Part shown: positions 53,110-62,176 of the stretch, in pieces
Position numbering within the stretch: position 1 is the stretch's first letter
Layout: each line of letters opens with the position of its first letter
Source: Paramicrobacterium agarici
Lineage (GTDB): Bacteria > Actinomycetota > Actinomycetes > Actinomycetales > Microbacteriaceae
Length of the DNA: 64,000 bases
Direction: 5' to 3'
NCBI RefSeq assembly: GCF_002563955.1
Contig: NZ_PDJE01000001.1
Location: 186,001 to 250,000 of the forward strand
Translations under genes and position numbers: made by a program
The notes under the pieces: generated by a model
What the model was told of the DNA's origin: nothing
Database searches by the model: none
What the model saw: only the letters and a program-made list of their open reading frames with translations

Positions 53110-53979
53110 TCAGCCCTTGGTGGCGCCGGCCGTCAGGCCCGACACGATGTACTTCTGCGCGAACAGCGCGACAACGATGATCGGCAGCGTCATGATGCAC
53201 GCCGCGGCCATGATCGCACCCCAGTCGATGCTCGCGTACGACACGAAGTCAAACACGGCCACCGGCAGCGTCTTCGTGTTCGACCCCGAGAGCACGAGGG
53301 CGAACATGAAGTTGTTCCACGAGAAGATGAACGACAGGATGCCGGCGGTCGCGATGCCCGGAACAGACAACGGCAGCAGAATGCGCAGGAACGCACCGAT
53401 CGGCGTCAGCCCGTCGACAAGCGATGCCTCTTCGAGTTCGAGCGGCATGGAGTCGAAGAACGACATCATGATGTACACGCTGATCGGGATCAGAATGAAC
53501 ATGTGCGAGATGATCAGCACACCGTAACCGCCGACCCAGCCGAGGTTCGCGAAGACGTAGTACCACGGCACCAGCAGGCTGACGCCCGGGATGATGCGGG
53601 CGAGAAGCACGAGCAGCGCCGACTTCTGCATGTTGAAGCGGCTCATCGAGTAGGCGGCCGGCACACCGATGAGCAGCGAGATGCCAGTCGCGCAGAATGC
53701 CACCCAGAAGCTGTTCCACACGAAGTTCAGGTAGCTGTCGTTGCCGAGTACGTGCGAGTAGTTGTCGAGAATCGGCGTGAAGATGAACGACTTCGTGGTG
53801 TCGTGAATGTCGACGTTCGTCTTGAACGACGCCATCACCATCCACACCAGAGGAAGCAAGAAGATCAGCACGACGGCGACGATCATCACGCCGCGGAATG
53901 AGTTGTACGCCTTGAGCCGGCCGGGCCTGCGCCGCTTAGCCACCTCGTCAGCGCTGCGGGTCATCGTCTGCGCACTCAC
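53110..53979 (-). CDS. Sugar ABC transporter permease, MalG type
   Basis: A 289-aa permease starting with a GTG that overlaps the stop of the partner permease (GTGA). Six membrane segments are visible, from VMIVAVVLIFLLPLVWMVMA onwards. The EAA loop is LEEASLVDGLTPIGAFLRIL and the end QKYIVSGLTAGATKG is typical of MalG-type subunits. With the upstream MalF-type partner it forms the channel of a CUT1 importer. No ATPase gene is in the operon, as in the cello-oligosaccharide system, so a shared ATPase is likely. Confidence 0.9.
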   Translation of the reverse strand: MSAQTMTRSADEVAKRRRPGRLKAYNSFRGVMIVAVVLIFLLPLVWMVMASFKTNVDIHDTTKSFIFTPILDNYSHVLGNDSYLNFVWNSFWVAFCATGISLLIGVPAAYSMSRFNMQKSALLVLLARIIPGVSLLVPWYYVFANLGWVGGYGVLIISHMFILIPISVYIMMSFFDSMPLELEEASLVDGLTPIGAFLRILLPLSVPGIATAGILSFIFSWNNFMFALVLSGSNTKTLPVAVFDFVSYASIDWGAIMAAACIMTLPIIVVALFAQKYIVSGLTAGATKG

Positions 53980-54899
53980 AGCTTCGCCCCCTTTCGGCGG
54001 AACGTCAGCAACCACATCACCACGAGAATCATCAAGAAGAAGATGATGAGCACGGCGGATGCTGTTCCAAAGTCGTTGTATTTGAAGCTCAGCCCATACA
54101 CGTAGATGTTCAGCGTCTCGGCTTCGTGGAAGGACCCGCCGCCCTGCCCCTTGACGACATAGAGCAGGTCGAAGGTCTTGAGCGCATCGATCGAGCGCAG
54201 CAGCACGGCGACCAGCACAACCGGCCGCAGCAGCGGCAGCGTCACGTACCAGAACCGCTGCCACGCGTTCGCACCGTCGATGCGCGCCGCTTCGTCGGGC
54301 TCGTCAGATAGCGACGTCAACCCGGCCAGCAGAATGATCGCGATCATCGGAGTGAATTCCCAAATATCAACGAACATCAAGGTCGGCAGCGTCGTCGCCG
54401 GCTCAGAGAACCAGGGTTGCGGTGGAACGCCCACCCAGCTGAGCACGCGGTTCGCGAAGCCGATGTTCGGATCGAAGATCAGCCGCCACATCATCGCGAT
54501 CGCTACCGGAGTCGCAACGAACGGCAGCAGAATCGCCACACGCACCCACTTCTGCGCCTTGAACGGCCGCCACAACAGCAACGCGATCGCCATTCCGGCG
54601 ACCAGCTCAACGGCCAGCGCACCAAACGTGAAGACGCCGGTGCGCATCACAGCAGGCCAGAAGCGATCGACGTCCGTCAGAACGTCGATGTAATTTTCGA
54701 TACCGATGAAGTCGGCGGGGGCGCGCACGGAACCCTTCGCGTCCGTGACGCTCAGGTAGATGGTCCACCCGATCGGAAAACCGATCAGAATGGCGGTGAA
54801 GATCATCGCGGGCGCAGCGAAAATCCACTTGCGGTGATCATTGACCCACCGCGAGACCCGTTCGGTACCCGAGGATCTGTTCAGCGACGTCGTTGTCAT
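53976..54899 (-). CDS. Sugar ABC transporter permease, MalF type
   Basis: A 307-aa permease; the ATG at 54899 (MTTTSLNRSSGTERV) is chosen because a longer start at 54950 adds only Arg-rich residues read through the intercistronic hairpin region. Six membrane segments, first at IFAAPAMIFTAILIGFPIGW; EAA loop DEAARIDGANAWQRFWYVTL. Coupled to the MalG-type gene by a 4-nt overlap. It follows the binding-protein gene after a 90-nt gap that holds a strong hairpin. Confidence 0.9.
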   Translation of the reverse strand: MTTTSLNRSSGTERVSRWVNDHRKWIFAAPAMIFTAILIGFPIGWTIYLSVTDAKGSVRAPADFIGIENYIDVLTDVDRFWPAVMRTGVFTFGALAVELVAGMAIALLLWRPFKAQKWVRVAILLPFVATPVAIAMMWRLIFDPNIGFANRVLSWVGVPPQPWFSEPATTLPTLMFVDIWEFTPMIAIILLAGLTSLSDEPDEAARIDGANAWQRFWYVTLPLLRPVVLVAVLLRSIDALKTFDLLYVVKGQGGGSFHEAETLNIYVYGLSFKYNDFGTASAVLIIFFLMILVVMWLLTFRRKGAKL

Positions 54900-54931
54900 T
54901 CGTCTCACTCGTTCGTGTCGGCGAGAGGGGC

Positions 54932-54969
54932 GGATGCTGTCGCGAGGCACGCGCCGCGCGACAGCATCC
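54932..54969 (-). terminator. Hairpin from an inverted, extended GGATGCTG pair after the binding-protein gene
   Basis: GGATGCTGTCGCG at 54932-54944 pairs perfectly with CGCGACAGCATCC at 54957-54969 (13-bp stem, 12-nt loop), 20 nt after the binding-protein stop on the minus strand. It probably limits transcription into the permease genes. Confidence 0.75.
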
Positions 54970-54989
54970 GTCTTCTACATCAGTGCCGG

Positions 54990-56285
54990 CTACTTCTCGG
55001 AATCCAGGAGATCCTGGAACTTCTGATTCGCTTCGTCTGCCGCAGCATCCGAATCGCCGCCCGTAATCGCCTCGACGATCGGGGCACCGACGATCTCGCG
55101 AGCCTCGGCCACGCCGATGACGAGCGGGCGGTCGTTGCCGACACCGTTCTCACCGTTCACCTGGATCGCCTTGGCGAGTTCTTCGGGGAAGTTCGACGTG
55201 CCTTCGGGGTTCTCCCACACCGAGGTGCGGGCACTCGGCACGCCTTCCTTCTGAATCTCGAGCGTCATCTCGGGACTCGTCGCCCACTTGATGAACTTCC
55301 ATGCATTGTCTTGATTCTGCGACGCAGCGTTGATGCCGAGCGCCCACGCCGCGACGTTGTACGGCTTCGAACCTGCCGGGCCCTCGGGGAACGGCGCAAA
55401 GCCGACCTGGTCGCCGACCTTCGACTTCTCGGGGTCGTACACGTTCTCGTACAGGCTCGATGCGTCGATCCAGAACCCGGCATCGCCCTGCGCGAAGATC
55501 GCCGCTGCCTCAGGCCAGCTCATGTCTGTGCTGATCTGGTCGGGGCCGTAGTCGTGCAGCAGCTTGCCGTAGAAGGCATACGCTTCCTTGGCCTCGTCAC
55601 TGCCGATCGCGGAGTTTCCCGAATCGTCTTCCCACGTTCCGCCGAAGCTGTAGAGGAATCCCGAGAACTGCGTGACCGCCGCGGAAGCCTGGCTGCGCAT
55701 GACGATGCCGGCGACGCCATCGTTGTCTTCTTTGATGGTCTTCGCCGCGTTCATCAGGTCATCCATCGTCTTCGGAACCTCGAGTCCTGACTTCTCCAGA
55801 AGATCCTTGCGGTAGTACAGCATCTCGTTCTCGGTGATCATCGGCACGCCGACGACCATGTCCTCGTACGTGGTGAGCCCGACGGGCCCGGCCTGGAAGT
55901 CATCCCAGTTCCAGTCGCCCGCGTCGTTGACTCTGTCGGTGATGTCGGCAAAGTAGCCGCTCTGTCCGAAGAGCTTGCCCACCTGCAGAGGCCGGTACAT
56001 CATGACGTCGACATCACTCGACCCCGCGTTGAGCTTGACCTTGTAGTTGTCGACGAGCTGGTCCTCGCTGAGCTGATTAATCTCAACGGTGAGGCCCGAA
56101 TCCTCTTCGAACTCCTTGATCTTCTTGGTGATCACGTCTGTCCAGACGTGATTGGCGAGGGTGACGTTGAGGGTCTTCGACCCGCCATCATCTCCACCGC
56201 CACTGCTGCAGGCTGTGAGCACGCCTGCGCTGAGCAGCGCTGCCGCGGCTAGGGCCACGACTCGCTTTGCCGATCCAAACTTCAT
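54990..56285 (-). CDS. Sugar ABC transporter substrate-binding lipoprotein
   Basis: A 431-aa family 1 solute-binding protein starting at the ATG at 56285, with AGGAGGTC nine bases upstream. Signal peptide and lipobox LTAC (MKFGSAKRVVALAAAALLSA at the start). The mature protein shows MITENEMLYYRKDLLEKSG and FAQGDAGFWIDASSLYENV, usual for CUT1 binding proteins. The ligand may be a sugar, polyol or sugar acid, judged from the dehydrogenases encoded with it. Promoter elements lie upstream at 56345-56372. Confidence 0.88.
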   Translation of the reverse strand: MKFGSAKRVVALAAAALLSAGVLTACSSGGGDDGGSKTLNVTLANHVWTDVITKKIKEFEEDSGLTVEINQLSEDQLVDNYKVKLNAGSSDVDVMMYRPLQVGKLFGQSGYFADITDRVNDAGDWNWDDFQAGPVGLTTYEDMVVGVPMITENEMLYYRKDLLEKSGLEVPKTMDDLMNAAKTIKEDNDGVAGIVMRSQASAAVTQFSGFLYSFGGTWEDDSGNSAIGSDEAKEAYAFYGKLLHDYGPDQISTDMSWPEAAAIFAQGDAGFWIDASSLYENVYDPEKSKVGDQVGFAPFPEGPAGSKPYNVAAWALGINAASQNQDNAWKFIKWATSPEMTLEIQKEGVPSARTSVWENPEGTSNFPEELAKAIQVNGENGVGNDRPLVIGVAEAREIVGAPIVEAITGGDSDAAADEANQKFQDLLDSEK

Positions 56286-56344
56286 TGCTTGACCTCCTGT
56301 GCTTCGTTGCACTGCGGCTGGCACGGATGCGCCGTTGCTTCTAG

Positions 56345-56372
56345 GGTATATACAATAAGTATTACGTATCAA
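56345..56372 (-). promoter_or_regulatory. Promoter of the binding-protein operon in a divergent AT-rich region
   Basis: Read on the minus strand: TTGATA (56372-56367), 16-bp spacer, TATACC (56350-56345). The spacer, with AATACTTATTGTAT, is the most AT-rich stretch of the area and lies between divergent operons, a likely site for the FadR-type regulator encoded at 57241. Confidence 0.6.
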
Positions 56373-56423
56373 TGGCGTGATCAAAACGTGACCGCGAGAG
56401 CGGCACGGGGCAATGGAGCCGAG

Positions 56424-57209
56424 ATGCAGATAGAACTGGGCGGCAAGACAGCCGTCATCACGGGAGCCGGTCGCGGTATTGGGCGAGACATCGCCCTCTC
56501 TCTCGCTCGCGAAGGCGTGCACGTGGTTGCGTGCGACCTGAACGACGACGACATCGCTCGAGTGGCGCGCGAACTCGCCGCTATCGATCCGCGCTCGCGC
56601 GGCTATACGTGCGACGTCCGCGATTCTGTGGGAATCGCCGAGCTAATCGCCGAGACGCATAACGATCTGGGAAGCATCGACATCCTCGTCAACAACGCCG
56701 GCGTCGTCGGCGATGCGCCCATTGACGAGCTCGACGAACGCACGTGGGACCTTATTCAAGACGTCAACGTCAAGGGCACCTTCCTCATGTGCCAGGCGGT
56801 CGCGCCGTACATGAAGAAGCAGCGCTCGGGGCGCATCATCAATGCGGCATCCTTCGCTGCGATCTCGCCACGCGTTCGCAGCGTCGCCTATGCCACGTCG
56901 AAGGCGGCTGTTGCGCACTTCACGCGAGGACTCGCGGGCGAGCTGGGTCCATGGAACATCACGGTGAACGCGTATGCACCGGGCATGATCCCCACGCAGA
57001 TGAACCGATTCGCCGAGCTCCCCGATGACAAGCAGAGCGAACTGCTCGATACCCTCACACTACGACGCTGGGGAAGCACAGACGACATCGCGAACCTCAT
57101 CTGCTTTCTCGCCTCAGACCAGGCCTCGTACATCACCGGAACACTCATCGACGTCAGCGGCGGCAAGCTCGCCACTCAGATTCCTTCCGAGGCTTACCAG
57201 GCAGACTGA
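56424..57209 (+). CDS. Short-chain dehydrogenase/reductase
   Basis: A 261-aa classical SDR. The cofactor motif is VITGAGRGIGRDIALSLARE, NNAG occurs in ILVNNAGVVGDAP, the catalytic Ser is in NAASFAAIS and the Tyr/Lys pair in VAYATSKAA. Asp at the end of beta-strand 2 (VACDLND) favours NAD(H). It is divergent from the importer operon and followed by its likely regulator. With the zinc dehydrogenase across the promoter it could carry out two successive oxidations or an oxidation/reduction of a sugar acid or polyol, like IdnD and IdnO; this is inference. Confidence 0.88.
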   Translation: MQIELGGKTAVITGAGRGIGRDIALSLAREGVHVVACDLNDDDIARVARELAAIDPRSRGYTCDVRDSVGIAELIAETHNDLGSIDILVNNAGVVGDAPIDELDERTWDLIQDVNVKGTFLMCQAVAPYMKKQRSGRIINAASFAAISPRVRSVAYATSKAAVAHFTRGLAGELGPWNITVNAYAPGMIPTQMNRFAELPDDKQSELLDTLTLRRWGSTDDIANLICFLASDQASYITGTLIDVSGGKLATQIPSEAYQAD

Positions 57210-57240
57210 GACGGCACCGTCGGCGGAGGGAGAACAGCGC

Positions 57241-58080
57241 ATGAGCGAGAACGACCCGCGGAACGTCATATCGTGGCGGTCCGATGCTCCGCCGTTGCCG
57301 CCACCGCGCACTCGATTCAACGCCCGTAAAGGCCATGGCCTGTACGACCGCGTCGTCGACGTGATCGGGCAGCAGATCGTCACCGGCGAGCTGCCGGTCG
57401 GCTCGATCATCTACGCCGAGCAGGTCTGCGAGCAGCTCGACATCTCACGCTCGGTCGTTCGCGAAGGCATTCGCACCCTCAGCTCGATGGGGCTCGTCGA
57501 GTCGCGACCGCAGCGTGGCACGCGCGTGCAACCCCGCGATCAGTGGGACCTCCTCAACCCGCACGTCGTCCAGTGGCGCGGCGAGGGATCCGAATACCTG
57601 CAGCAGATGTACGAGCTCCTCGAGCTGCGCCTCGGCATCGAGTATGCCGCCGCTCACTTTGCGGCACTGCGCATGAGTGATGCCGATCGCGAGGCCGTCG
57701 TCGCGGCGGGCTACGCGATGCAGCGCGCGTACGAAGACCGCGACCCGCACACGTTCTTCATGGCCGACGCCGATCTGCACCGGCTCATGCTCGAGGGCAC
57801 GGGAAACGCCGTGATCGGGCAGTTTGCCGACACCGTCTCGACGGCTCTGCACATTCGCGGCAGCAATGCGTCGCGCTCGTATTCAAGGGCGCAGAGCCTC
57901 GATGCACTGTCAGCAGGCCGACACGTCGAGCTGGCCGAGGCGCTTGCGCGCAGAGATCCGGATGCTGCGCAGAAAGCCGTGAACGACATCATGTTCGCGA
58001 CCCTCGCAGAAGTGCAGAATCTGCTTGAGGCCCGCAATGGCACGGTAGCGAACACGAGCTCTTCGGCTCACCACGGCTGA
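57241..58080 (+). CDS. FadR-type (FCD) GntR-family regulator
   Basis: A 279-aa regulator starting at the ATG at 57241 after a GGAGGG site. An unusual ~30-residue Pro-rich N-terminus comes first. The winged helix follows: GLYDRVVDVIGQQIVTGELP, then LDISRSVVREGIRTLSSMGL and the wing VESRPQRGTRV. The C-terminal FCD domain includes LLELRLGIEYAAAHFAAL and a metal-site His pattern (DADLHRLMLEGTGN and GRHVELAEALARRD). It likely represses both divergent units of this cluster and is released by a sugar acid. Confidence 0.88.
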   Translation: MSENDPRNVISWRSDAPPLPPPRTRFNARKGHGLYDRVVDVIGQQIVTGELPVGSIIYAEQVCEQLDISRSVVREGIRTLSSMGLVESRPQRGTRVQPRDQWDLLNPHVVQWRGEGSEYLQQMYELLELRLGIEYAAAHFAALRMSDADREAVVAAGYAMQRAYEDRDPHTFFMADADLHRLMLEGTGNAVIGQFADTVSTALHIRGSNASRSYSRAQSLDALSAGRHVELAEALARRDPDAAQKAVNDIMFATLAEVQNLLEARNGTVANTSSSAHHG

Positions 58081-58185
58081 CGACCTTCCTTCCACAGGCA
58101 AGGAGTGTTTCGGGTTGTCCACAATGGTGTTTTGACCGGGTCTTCTGTCGGTGGCAATGTCAGTGGGTGCTGGAAGACTGTTGGC

Positions 58186-59757
58186 ATGGAGAACGCAGCC
58201 GCAGCACCCGGATACGAGTCCGAAATGGGCCCGGATGCTGTCGCTGTGCGTGCCGCTGAGAATGTACTCGCGGCTGCTGCTGACCTCACCGATGTAGACC
58301 CGAGCGCGCTCTCGGCGGACGCCCTTCTGGAGTTCACGGGTCTGCTGGGAAACATTGCTCGTCTTGTCGAGGGCCGCCAGGTCGGCAACGTGGGCGACAT
58401 CGCTCTCCGCTCCGACACCGATGCCGGGTTCGATGGTCTCGCCGCTCGTCATGGGGCGGCGTCTGCGACGGGACTGTTTGAGAAGATCACGGGGGCGAAG
58501 AACTCGACCGCGTACCGGTACACGAGACTCGCCGCCCACACGACACCGCGCGTCTCCGACACCGAGCTTCCGCTTGACCCGGTGTTTCCGCAGACCGCTC
58601 AGGCGTTGAGCGACGGTGTCATCGGTTTGGACGCTGCCGAAGCGATCACCGCGACACTCGCACCGGTGCTCCCGCGTGCGGTGCCGGAGCAGATGGACTG
58701 GGCAGAAGCCACGCTGCTGGGCAACGCGACCGGCGCGAACGGGGAAGCACCGGTGTCAGCGGATAACCTGCGTCAGCAGGCCCGCGCGTTCTGCGCCGTG
58801 CTGGACCCGGACGGTGTGGAACCGTCGGCGGAAGACCTCCACCAGGCGCGGAAGCTCGTGTTCCGGCACCAAGACGACGGCAGTCTGAAGATCACCGGCA
58901 CCTTGTCACCGGAACAGGCAGCACAAGTGACACCCGTGTTCGACGCCTACATGTCCAAACGCACGTCACCGACGTTTATGCATGCCGACGAGCAAGCCGA
59001 TAACAATGACGCGCCGGAGGAGCGGTCGAAACCGCAGGAACGCGCCGATGTGTTCATCGCGATCATCAGCGGCACCGGAAAGCAGAAGACCGCACCGAAA
59101 CTCCACGGGCGAGGACCGACCGTGCTGGTGACTGTGGATGAACGCAACCTCAACACGGGAACCGGCGCGGCGTGGTCGCCGGGAACACCGGCAGCGTTGC
59201 CGATGAGCTACGTGCAGCAAATGCAATGCGACGGCGACACCCGGCACGTGCAGATCGACGAGCACGGCGAAGTGCTTGACCAGGGACATGCCAGCCGGGA
59301 GTTCTCCCCGAATCAACGCTTGGCCTTGATCGCACGCGACGGCAACACCTGCGCCGTCCCCGACTGCCAGATTCCCGCCTGGTTGTGCGGAGCACACCAC
59401 ATTCACGGATGGAAAACCGGCGGTAAAACAGACCTGTCCAACGGCGTCCTACTGTGCTGGTGGCACCACCGCGTTGTCGAACACGGAGAATGGGCCATCA
59501 CCCGCGACAACAACGGCCGACCACGCGTGGTGCCGCCCGGCTGGTACGTCAACCGCGGTTACCTCGGGCAACGGAGAGCGCCAGGACGCGGTACCAGTGC
59601 TGACGAACCAGGCACGAGCGCGGCCGGTCCACAGACGAGTGCGCCCCGGCCCGGGACCAACGCGACGAGACCGCGGACGAGTGCGCCCGAAGGCACAACC
59701 AACAGTGAAAACGGCGGTCCGCCCGGCGACGGACGAGATACCGGGCCGCGTTCCTGA
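58186..59757 (+). CDS. DUF222 / HNH endonuclease (REP13E12-like family)
   Basis: A 523-aa protein starting at the ATG at 58186. The N-terminal ~330 residues are the DUF222 domain; the HNH nuclease lies near residues 370-430: RDGNTCAVPDCQIPAWLCG, AHHIHGWKTGGKTDLSNGV, then LCWWHHRVVEHG. Four Cys/His positions probably bind a metal. The C-terminal ~75 residues are low-complexity (repeated TSA/GT with Pro and Arg). This family is present in many copies in actinobacterial genomes and is related to the mycobacterial 13E12 repeat; its role is not settled. Upstream sequence (58090-58180) includes TTGTCCACAATGG. Confidence 0.88.
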   Translation: MENAAAAPGYESEMGPDAVAVRAAENVLAAAADLTDVDPSALSADALLEFTGLLGNIARLVEGRQVGNVGDIALRSDTDAGFDGLAARHGAASATGLFEKITGAKNSTAYRYTRLAAHTTPRVSDTELPLDPVFPQTAQALSDGVIGLDAAEAITATLAPVLPRAVPEQMDWAEATLLGNATGANGEAPVSADNLRQQARAFCAVLDPDGVEPSAEDLHQARKLVFRHQDDGSLKITGTLSPEQAAQVTPVFDAYMSKRTSPTFMHADEQADNNDAPEERSKPQERADVFIAIISGTGKQKTAPKLHGRGPTVLVTVDERNLNTGTGAAWSPGTPAALPMSYVQQMQCDGDTRHVQIDEHGEVLDQGHASREFSPNQRLALIARDGNTCAVPDCQIPAWLCGAHHIHGWKTGGKTDLSNGVLLCWWHHRVVEHGEWAITRDNNGRPRVVPPGWYVNRGYLGQRRAPGRGTSADEPGTSAAGPQTSAPRPGTNATRPRTSAPEGTTNSENGGPPGDGRDTGPRS

Positions 59758-59872
59758 CAGCGCGGCGGCCCTGACACACGACACGCACGAGTGAAACCAC
59801 TCGAAGCGCTACTCGGAGTGCCCGTACGCGCTATGAAGGCGCACAACAACAAGGTTCCGCTTCTGCAACGCC

Positions 59873-60613
59873 CTATTTTCCGTACGAGTGACTGTGCACC
59901 GGCGAAATGACGAGCTCGTTGACACAGACATCCGCAGGAGAATCCACCACGAACGCGACGGCGCGCGCCACGTCATCAGGACTCAACATGCGTGATCGTG
60001 CCGCAGCATCCGGAACCGTCGGACGCTTGTCAACGAATTCGGTGTCGATGTCGCCAGGGCAGATCACGGTAGCGCTGATGCCATGTGCGCTCTCCTGATC
60101 ATTCAGCGACTCCGTGAGCGAAATCAGTCCCGTCTTGCTTGCCGAGTACGCAACGCCAGCACCTCGGCCGAAAGCCCACCCGGCCCACGACGAGATCACA
60201 ACGACACGACCCCGCCCTCTGCTTCTCATCTCGGGCAGCACAGCGGAAATTCCCCGCGCGACAGAGGTGAGGTTGGTCTCGACCACGGCCTGAAATTCCG
60301 CGATCTCCAGCTTGTCCCAGTGCCGTTTCGTGACGTTCATTCCCGCGCAGAAGACGATCTCGTCGACGGCACCCGCCTCGGCGTGAACGCGATCGAGCGC
60401 CTGCCGAGTCGACTCGTCATCTGCAGCATCCATTGGAATGACAATCGCCCTTCCGCCCCGCTGCTCCACCTTCGCACGCACGACCTCGAGGGCATCAACG
60501 CGACGACCACTGAGCGCGAGCACGCGACCGGATGCCGCAAGAGCAAGCGCGCTCGAAGCCCCGACACCCGAACTTGCTCCGATGATCCAGGTCACAGTGT
60601 TCGATTCGCTCAC
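59873..60613 (-). CDS. Short-chain dehydrogenase/reductase
   Basis: A 246-aa SDR. The GTG at 60613 is preferred over one at 60619 because GGAGG then lies five bases upstream. Cofactor motif WIIGASSGVGASSALALAAS (TGxxxGxG reads GASSGVG), Asp-Ala in MDAADDES, FCAG in IVFCAGMNV, catalytic Ser in VISSWAGW and YSASK in VAYSASKTGL. Arg residues after beta-2 (SGRRVDAL) favour NADP(H). It is a lone gene with unknown substrate, convergent with the HNH gene after a 115-nt gap in which I see nothing definite. Confidence 0.86.
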   Translation of the reverse strand: MSESNTVTWIIGASSGVGASSALALAASGRVLALSGRRVDALEVVRAKVEQRGGRAIVIPMDAADDESTRQALDRVHAEAGAVDEIVFCAGMNVTKRHWDKLEIAEFQAVVETNLTSVARGISAVLPEMRSRGRGRVVVISSWAGWAFGRGAGVAYSASKTGLISLTESLNDQESAHGISATVICPGDIDTEFVDKRPTVPDAAARSRMLSPDDVARAVAFVVDSPADVCVNELVISPVHSHSYGK

Positions 60614-60705
60614 ACGCACCTCCAGAATCTGCGGCGATTACCGACACCATACCGCCTGAGTTTCGCGCAGCACCCCGCAGCCAGCCGGCTGGTAGAGTCC
60701 TCCGC

Positions 60706-61209
60706 ATGGGACGCTCGAGGTCGACAGGGATGCTGTTGTGCGCACTGTCGCTCGGACTCGCACTCACGTTCGCCGCATGCTCGAGTTCCCCGCCAGAATC
60801 GAGCGAGGCGCAGGACGATCCGGCGCCGCGGCCCACCCCGTCCGTCATCGCCGAGCCGACAGGCGTTCCTGCACCCGCCAACGACTCTTCAGACGAACAC
60901 GACGACACCGCAGCGGAATTCGATCCCGCGCAGATCGAAGACCTCGGTGCGCGCGAGGGTGCCTCAGGCGAGGCCAGGCACGACGCGAGCGGCTTCTGGT
61001 ACTACGAGGTTGTTTCAGGCGATGTTGCGAGTGTCATCTGCGATCGCTTTGACCGCCGATGGTGGCAGCTCGAGACTCTCGACGCCGAGCCCGGCTTCGA
61101 TTGCCGCAGCACGATCTACCCCGGTCAAATTCTCATTCCGACCGCTTATGCCGAAGATCACAACGTCGATCCGCCGTGGGTGCCGAGCGACAATCCGTTC
61201 ACGGGGTGA
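60706..61209 (+). CDS. LysM-like secreted lipoprotein
   Basis: A 167-aa lipoprotein with signal peptide MLLCALSLGLALTFAAC (lipobox FAAC, Cys near residue 25), a ~65-residue linker rich in Pro, Ser and acidic residues, and a C-terminal LysM-like module of ~50 residues (WYYEVVSGDVASVICDRF, then STIYPGQILIPT). LysM modules bind peptidoglycan; two cysteines in this one may form a disulfide. A TAGAGT -10 box lies 7 nt before the ATG. Its last 11 nt overlap the convergent pseudouridine synthase gene. Confidence 0.78.
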   Translation: MGRSRSTGMLLCALSLGLALTFAACSSSPPESSEAQDDPAPRPTPSVIAEPTGVPAPANDSSDEHDDTAAEFDPAQIEDLGAREGASGEARHDASGFWYYEVVSGDVASVICDRFDRRWWQLETLDAEPGFDCRSTIYPGQILIPTAYAEDHNVDPPWVPSDNPFTG

Positions 61210-62116
61210 GCGACGACCACGCGGCCAGCTCTCGCCTGCTGGTGAATTCCCGAATCGTGCCGTCAACGGGGTCTGTGAAGCGCAGTGTCTTCGCGAGCAG
61301 CTGCAGCGGCGACGAGAAGTCGTCAATCGACGTGTCGACGACCTCGGGATAGAACGGGTCATTCACGATCGGCAGACCGAGAGCGTTCATGTGCAGGCGG
61401 ATCTGGTGCGTCTTGCCGGTATGCGGCGTCGCTCGATAGCGCGCGAGGCCCGATGCCTGCTCGATCAGCTCAATGCGCGTCTCGGCGTTCGGCTCGCGAT
61501 CGGTTACTTCGTATGCACGCACCTCACCGTGAATCTTGACGATGTGGCTGCGCACCGTCGCCGGAAGCTCGCGGTCGCCGGGCGCGTTGGCGATCGCCTC
61601 ATACTCCTTCTCGACCTCGCGGCGGTCGAACATCGTCTGATATGCACCGCGCCACTCGCGCGCCGCCGTGAGCAGCAGCACTCCTGCTGTCACACGGTCA
61701 AGCCGATGAGCGGGAACAAGTTGCGGCAAATCGAGCAGACGACGCGCCTTCACCACGACGCTCTGCGTCACGTGCCGACCGCGCGGAATCGTCGAGAGAA
61801 AGTGCGGTTTGTCAATGACGACAATGCGGTCGTCGCGGTGCAGAACGTCAATGTCGAACGGAACCTCGACCTCCTCGCGCAGATCTCGATGGAACCACAC
61901 GAACGTGTGCGGCCGATACGGCGCGTCTGCCGCGAACGGACGGCCGTCATCGCCCGCGAACTCCCCGTTCGCGAGCATGTCGTCGATGCGCGCGGCCTCG
62001 AGCTTCGGCAAGCGCTCAATCAGAAACTGCCGAAGGGTCTTCCAACGGCGCTCGCGCGGCGTGCGCACCCACGCGGCATCGAGCCCGTGGCGTTGCGGAA
62101 GAGGTGAGATCGGCAC
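61199..62116 (-). CDS. RluA-family pseudouridine synthase
   Basis: A 305-aa RNA-modifying enzyme with a GTG start; a TACCCT -10 box lies 6 nt upstream. The catalytic motif HRLDR is at residues 137-141 with Asp140 as nucleophile, and TGKTHQIRLHMNALGLPIVN is the conserved C-terminal motif. DDRIVVIDKPHFLSTIPRG precedes the core, and the N-terminal 80 residues form an S4-like or accessory domain. It converts uridine to pseudouridine in rRNA or tRNA; which site cannot be told. Confidence 0.9.
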   Translation of the reverse strand: MPISPLPQRHGLDAAWVRTPRERRWKTLRQFLIERLPKLEAARIDDMLANGEFAGDDGRPFAADAPYRPHTFVWFHRDLREEVEVPFDIDVLHRDDRIVVIDKPHFLSTIPRGRHVTQSVVVKARRLLDLPQLVPAHRLDRVTAGVLLLTAAREWRGAYQTMFDRREVEKEYEAIANAPGDRELPATVRSHIVKIHGEVRAYEVTDREPNAETRIELIEQASGLARYRATPHTGKTHQIRLHMNALGLPIVNDPFYPEVVDTSIDDFSSPLQLLAKTLRFTDPVDGTIREFTSRRELAAWSSLTP

Positions 62117-62176
62117 TCATCGAGGGTACCCCTCCCCATTGAAGCGCCCCGCTTGCCCCTGGATAGACTCCCCCTC

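Noticed and set aside
60083..62107. A 674-codon plus-strand frame across the SDR, LysM and RluA genes
   Set aside because: All three genes have clear family motifs in other frames; the long frame shows none.
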